NCBI GenBank assembly: GCA_016194305.1
Contig: JACQBW010000025.1
Span: 1-64,000, forward strand
Length of the DNA: 64,000 nucleotides
Source of the DNA: Nitrospirota bacterium
GTDB taxonomy: Bacteria > Nitrospirota > Nitrospiria > JACQBW01
Direction of reading: 5' to 3'
The notes under the pieces are model-generated. The model saw nothing but the letters and a program-made list of their open reading frames with translations. It did no database searches and was not told the DNA's origin. This document shows positions 60,601-64,000 of the stretch, one piece after another; within the stretch, counting starts at the first letter, position 1; each line of letters opens with the position of its first letter. The position numbers and the translations under genes were made by a program.

Positions 60601-61959
60601 TTACTGATGAAGGGTCGGAATTAATTTATCAAGATAGTTTGTAGCATATTTACTTTTGATAAATCCGGGGTCTTGAAATATTTTACGGTGAAGGGGAATG
60701 GTGGTCTCGATCCCTTCTATAATAAACTCGTCAAGGGCCCTGCGCATTCGGGCAATCGCTTCAGTCCGGTTTTCTCCCCAGACAATCAATTTCGCAATCA
60801 GAGAGTCGTAATAGGGAGGAACATGATATCCTGCAAAAGCCGCCGTGTCGATTCGAACTCCCGGACCCGTTGGCGTTCGAAACTGCTTGATTAAACCGGG
60901 TGAGGGTTTAAAATGATCCGGGGATTCCGCATTGATCCGGCATTCGATGCAATGGCCCCTTCTTCTGACCTGATTCTGTTTGAAGTCAAGAGACCGGCCC
61001 GCAGAAATCTTGATTTGTTCCTTGATCAGATCGACTCCGGTCACCATTTCGGTTATCGGATGTTCAACCTGTATCCGTGTATTCATTTCTATAAAATAAA
61101 ACTTATGATCCGTGTCCATTAGAAATTCGATCGTTCCGGCATTCACATATCCAATCGAATTCACGATCGACAGGGCAATTCTTCCCATTTCGTTCCGAGT
61201 CGACTCATCGACAACGGGCGAGGGAGTCTCTTCAATGATCTTTTGATGCCTTCTCTGAATGGAGCAGTCTCTTTCGCCCAGGTGGACCATATGGCCCTTT
61301 TCGTCACAAAGAATCTGTATTTCAATATGTCTCGGTTCAATAAAGAACTTTTCCATATAAACACTGTCATCTCCAAATGCAGAGAGGGCTTCGGATTGGG
61401 CGATTTGAACCGCGTTCATCAACTCTTCTTCCTTGTTGACCACTCTCATCCCGCGTCCTCCTCCCCCGGAGGATGCCTTGATAATTAATGGATAGCCAAT
61501 TCTTTTTGCAATATCCCTCGCATTTTCCTCTCCCATCAATTTCCCTTCACTCCCCGGAATGACAGGAATGCCGTTCTTAATCATCATCTCTTTCGCTTTG
61601 GCTTTGTTTCCCATCAGAGAGATCGACTCTGCCGATGGACCAATAAACTTCACCCCTGCTGATTCGCAGACTTCAGAAAAATAGGCGCTCTCGGCAAGAA
61701 ATCCATAACCTGGATGAATCGCCTCGGCGTCAGTGACTTCCGCCGCACTCAAAATATTGGGTATGTTTCGATAGCTCTGTGAAGCATCGGCAGGACCCAC
61801 ACAGACAGCCTCATCGGCAAATCGCACATGAAGGGAATTCAAATCAGCTTCCGAGTAAATGGCAACGGTTTTGATCCCCATTTCCTTACAAGCCTGAATC
61901 ACACGAAGTGCAATTTCTCCCCGATTTGCGATTAAAATCTTCTTAAACATCATGGCCAT
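60601..61959 (-). CDS. accC: Biotin carboxylase subunit of acetyl-CoA carboxylase
   Basis: A 452-residue ATP-grasp enzyme that carboxylates the biotin on AccB, the first step of fatty-acid synthesis. [15 protein letters not shown] opens the fold. [14 protein letters not shown], the glycine-rich loop [12 protein letters not shown] and [20 protein letters not shown] (catalytic site) are present. Length matches AccC. It lies 60 nt downstream of accB on the same strand. Two ATGs at 61959 and 61953 are possible. The biotin made by bioA/F/D in this window is used here. Confidence 0.95.
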   Translation of the reverse strand: MAMMFKKILIANRGEIALRVIQACKEMGIKTVAIYSEADLNSLHVRFADEAVCVGPADASQSYRNIPNILSAAEVTDAEAIHPGYGFLAESAYFSEVCESAGVKFIGPSAESISLMGNKAKAKEMMIKNGIPVIPGSEGKLMGEENARDIAKRIGYPLIIKASSGGGGRGMRVVNKEEELMNAVQIAQSEALSAFGDDSVYMEKFFIEPRHIEIQILCDEKGHMVHLGERDCSIQRRHQKIIEETPSPVVDESTRNEMGRIALSIVNSIGYVNAGTIEFLMDTDHKFYFIEMNTRIQVEHPITEMVTGVDLIKEQIKISAGRSLDFKQNQVRRRGHCIECRINAESPDHFKPSPGLIKQFRTPTGPGVRIDTAAFAGYHVPPYYDSLIAKLIVWGENRTEAIARMRRALDEFIIEGIETTIPLHRKIFQDPGFIKSKYATNYLDKLIPTLHQ

Positions 61960-62019
61960 TTTTCTAATCTAAAGGGTATTCAGAACAAGTTGATCAGGAA
62001 CCCCGACCGGAACAAAACC

Positions 62020-62484
62020 TTACTGGGGTTCAATGGCAAACAGAGGTTCACCAAACTCCACCGGGTGTGCATTTTCAGTCAGTATTTCAACAACCTTGCC
62101 ATCGACATCCGACTCGATTTCATTCATCAGCTTCATGGCTTCAATGATACAAACGATCTGCCCTTTTTTGACAACCGTTCCAATTTCGACGTAAGACTCT
62201 GCATCCGGAGACGGAGAACGGTAGAAGGTTCCCACAATAGGTGCTTTGATTACTTTTTGATTCAGCGATGAACTCTCTTCGCTTCCGGCCTCCGATTCAA
62301 CTGACAGCCCGTGGGTCAGGTTTGACGTTTTCGCGCCCTTTTTCTCGTGTGACCCGTTCGCAACGACCCAGTCGTCCGTTCCTTTTTTGATCCTCACTCT
62401 GACCCCGGATTTTTCGAGTTCGAACTCCACGATATCGGTTTTTTCCAAAACCTTTATAATTTCCCTTATCTCATCCATATTCAT
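62020..62484 (-). CDS. accB: Biotin carboxyl carrier protein of acetyl-CoA carboxylase
   Basis: A 154-residue carrier with an N-terminal helical part, a flexible serine/glutamate-rich linker and a C-terminal biotinyl domain (about 78-154). The biotin attachment site is intact: EAMKLMNEI with the lysine near residue 120. The ATG has AGAGGTG 8 nt upstream. It lies between efp and accC on the minus strand, the common efp-accB-accC order. Confidence 0.95.
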   Translation of the reverse strand: MNMDEIREIIKVLEKTDIVEFELEKSGVRVRIKKGTDDWVVANGSHEKKGAKTSNLTHGLSVESEAGSEESSSLNQKVIKAPIVGTFYRSPSPDAESYVEIGTVVKKGQIVCIIEAMKLMNEIESDVDGKVVEILTENAHPVEFGEPLFAIEPQ

Positions 62485-62554
62485 AATTCAAACACCTCTT
62501 CTCATATCATACTGGAAAATACATTTCGAGAATATGACCTGCCGTCTCCGACCC

Positions 62555-63118
62555 TTATTTGGAAACTCTTTCTATGTACGATCCTGTTCGGGAATCCACT
62601 TTAATCACGGCACCCTCATCCAGATGAAGGGGAACCTTGATCAGAGCGCCTGTTTCCACTTTAGCCATTTTGGAACCGCCTGTGGCAGTATCCCCTTTGA
62701 CACCCGGTGGAGTTTCAACTATCTTCAATTCGACAAACATGGGCGGAATGACTGAAAGCGCCTGTCCTTTATAGAAAACAACTTTTGCCTGCATATTTTC
62801 TTTCAGGTAATTCTGGGCACCTCCCATTTGACTTTCCGGTATAAAGAGCTGTTCATAGTTGCCGGTGTCCATAAAATAGTAGTTTTTCCCTTCCGCATAC
62901 AGATACTGCATCTCTTTTTCTTCGACATCGGGTGCATCAAACTTTTCACCCGAGCGGAAATTCCTCTCAAGAACATTTCCCGTTTTCAGGTTTTTCATTT
63001 TCGTTTTTGCGAAAGCTGCCCCTTTGCCGGGTTTAACATGTTGATATTCGATTATTTCATACGGGTCGCCATTATACTCAATTTTAAGGCCACTTCTAAA
63101 GTCGGTGGTGGAGATCAT
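62555..63118 (-). CDS. efp: Translation elongation factor P
   Basis: A 187-residue three-domain beta protein that rescues ribosomes stalled at polyproline. Domain I contains HVKPGKGAAFAKTK, in which the modifiable loop residue is lysine (K at about 32), matching the lysine type. Domains II and III carry ERNFRSGEKFD and ETGALIKVPLHLDEGAVIKVDSRTGSYIERV. Length is typical. Modification enzymes epmA/epmB are not in the window. It precedes accB by 70 nt on the minus strand. Confidence 0.95.
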   Translation of the reverse strand: MISTTDFRSGLKIEYNGDPYEIIEYQHVKPGKGAAFAKTKMKNLKTGNVLERNFRSGEKFDAPDVEEKEMQYLYAEGKNYYFMDTGNYEQLFIPESQMGGAQNYLKENMQAKVVFYKGQALSVIPPMFVELKIVETPPGVKGDTATGGSKMAKVETGALIKVPLHLDEGAVIKVDSRTGSYIERVSK

Positions 63119-63180
63119 TACGGGGATATTCCTTCTATTTTAAAGTTAAAAATCAGAATGATTAATTTTAAAGAACTCAA

Positions 63181-63645
63181 TTAAGACTGACGCAAGTGGT
63201 AGACGGCCGCCTGAAGGCCCAAAAGATAGCTTTTCGGACCAAACCCGGTAATTTGACCCAGGGCAACCGGCGCAATCATGGAATGGTGCCTGAACGGTTC
63301 CCTATTATAAATGTTTGAAAGATGAACTTCAACCGTCGGAATCAACAAAGCTGAAATAGCATCTCGAATGGCGATACTGGTGTGCGTATAGGCGCCAGGA
63401 TTAATAACCAGAGCATGGCATTTCACTCCGCTTGTGTGGATATGTTCAATCAATTCCCCTTCCGAGTTAGACTGATGGATTTCCACATCAATCCCCAGGC
63501 GGTCCGCCTCAACCGAAATTTCCTGATTGAGTTCTTCCAGTGTCAGACAACCATAGATCCCGGGCTCCCGTTTGCCCAATAAGTTAAGATTCGGGCCATG
63601 GAGAACCAGAATCCTTTGCCTCGACTTTGATTTATTTGAACTCAT
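63181..63645 (-). CDS. aroQ: 3-dehydroquinate dehydratase, type II
   Basis: A 154-residue enzyme of the shikimate pathway. Motifs HGPNLNLLGKREPGIYG (with the catalytic tyrosine), QSNSEGELIEHIH, NPGAYTHTSIAIRDAI and VHLSNIYNREPFRHHS (catalytic histidine) are complete. Length is normal. The start lies 14 nt inside the upstream gene, so the two are translationally linked. With aroC at 27-28 kb it serves aromatic synthesis. Confidence 0.95.
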   Translation of the reverse strand: MSSNKSKSRQRILVLHGPNLNLLGKREPGIYGCLTLEELNQEISVEADRLGIDVEIHQSNSEGELIEHIHTSGVKCHALVINPGAYTHTSIAIRDAISALLIPTVEVHLSNIYNREPFRHHSMIAPVALGQITGFGPKSYLLGLQAAVYHLRQS

Positions 63646-63991
63646 CTTTCAGCTGATCCATCTCCCGCCTGATGATAAACCGCCCTTTCCCAAAATTTCC
63701 GTCAGCGTCGAGAACCAGAACCAGGAAATATTCGTCATTGATTTTCTTGAATATCAAAATCGCCGATTCCATTTGAACCGTGAATTCAAGAGGAGAACCC
63801 TTCTTGAGAAATTCTGTTTTCTCCTTGAACTCCCGGAAAGTCTTGCAAAATTCAGCTCCCAATACATAAAGATCGAGGGGCTTCTCCTTCTTATATTCTT
63901 CGACCACAATGCCGTCATTTGCGACAATTGCGGCTCCCAGAGCCTTATCTGATTCTTCTACTACTTTTCGCAAGATTTCAGAAAATCCCAT
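63632..63991 (-). CDS. Roadblock/LC7-like small protein
   Basis: A 119-residue protein with the roadblock/LC7 pattern: an N-terminal helix, GAAIVANDGIVVEEY (first strand pair), a long central helix, then MESAILIFKKINDEYFLVLVLDADGNFG and a final helix. Bacterial roadblock proteins often regulate small GTPases (MglB type) or modulate partner enzymes. No MglA-like GTPase is visible here. Its 3' end overlaps the aroQ start by 14 nt, so aroQ is coupled to it. The start lies close to the window edge, and upstream genes are unseen. Confidence 0.72.
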   Translation of the reverse strand: MGFSEILRKVVEESDKALGAAIVANDGIVVEEYKKEKPLDLYVLGAEFCKTFREFKEKTEFLKKGSPLEFTVQMESAILIFKKINDEYFLVLVLDADGNFGKGRFIIRREMDQLKDEFK

Positions 63992-64000
63992 AGCGATCCG

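Noticed and set aside
59935-63991. Riboswitch upstream of thiE or within the efp-accB-accC run
   Set aside because: Intergenic gaps are at most about 70 nt and show no thiamine-box-like conserved sequence.
1-64000. tRNA, rRNA or intact transposase genes
   Set aside because: No TPsiC-arm-like GGTTCGAATCC with pairing arms and no transposase-like proteins were seen by reading; a dedicated tRNA/rRNA search was not possible.

Overview
The window reads as a chromosomal segment of a free-living, respiring, non-photosynthetic Gram-negative bacterium with moderate GC content. The best guess is Nitrospirota (Nitrospira / Ca. Manganitrophus-like). This rests on an unusual cytochrome bd-like oxidase surrounded by membrane-anchored c-type cytochromes, a dihaem cytochrome fused to an ethylbenzene-dehydrogenase-type haem domain, and multi-copy PCP_red domains outside any chlorophyll pathway. 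The phylum is inference. No rRNA, tRNA, CRISPR array, prophage or complete insertion sequence was seen.

Region 1 (0-5.4 kb) has a three-gene minus-strand set of PCP_red-domain proteins around a haem-oxygenase-fold enzyme, an Mrp/NBP35 Fe-S carrier ATPase, and a PAS-GGDEF-EAL signalling protein. Region 2 (5.4-17.6 kb) is the most distinctive part, a respiratory locus almost wholly on the minus strand. It runs from a cupredoxin-like secreted protein, through two membrane-anchored SUMF1-fold proteins that lack the catalytic cysteines and a set of tiny single- or double-span membrane proteins, to a bd-like oxidase subunit. Three cytochrome c genes, a TlpA/DipZ-like thioredoxin and a DUF420 membrane protein follow. 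Four of the tiny proteins (27-48 aa) were found by reading the sequence directly. Good sigma70-type promoters and intrinsic terminators divide this locus into transcription units.

Region 3 (17.6-28 kb) is mostly housekeeping: protoporphyrinogen oxidase with an MsbA-type exporter, MtnA, a VOC protein, a histone-deacetylase-like amidohydrolase, a TPR-like protein, an ABC-F ATPase, a PilZ protein and chorismate synthase. A 400-bp gap at 28 kb holds two related long imperfect palindromes. Region 4 (28.4-33.3 kb) has RNase D, a glutathionyl-hydroquinone reductase-like protein, an EAL-HDOD protein and three more PilZ proteins, suggesting a c-di-GMP-responsive set. Region 5 (33.3-44.3 kb) has cysE-ispF-ispD-PIN/TRAM, a DegP/Q protease, BioA, a MinD-like ATPase with a J-like/HTH partner, a lipid kinase, a DUF192 protein, a cysteine-cluster protein and a large class II aldolase.

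Region 6 (44.5-50 kb) is looser, with small hypothetical genes, a two-YHS protein, an isoprenylcysteine-methyltransferase-like protein and a truncated SRPBCC gene, followed by class I fructose-1,6-bisphosphatase next to a second TenA/PqqC-fold protein. Region 7 (50-64 kb) is core metabolism and information processing: dusB-tsaD, a divergent polysaccharide deacetylase, clpC, a bioF-SDR-bioD biotin operon, an HD-GYP protein, and a minus-strand run LC7-aroQ-efp-accB-accC-thiE. Biotin synthesis (bioA, bioF, bioD) and its use in acetyl-CoA carboxylase (accB, accC) both lie in this window.
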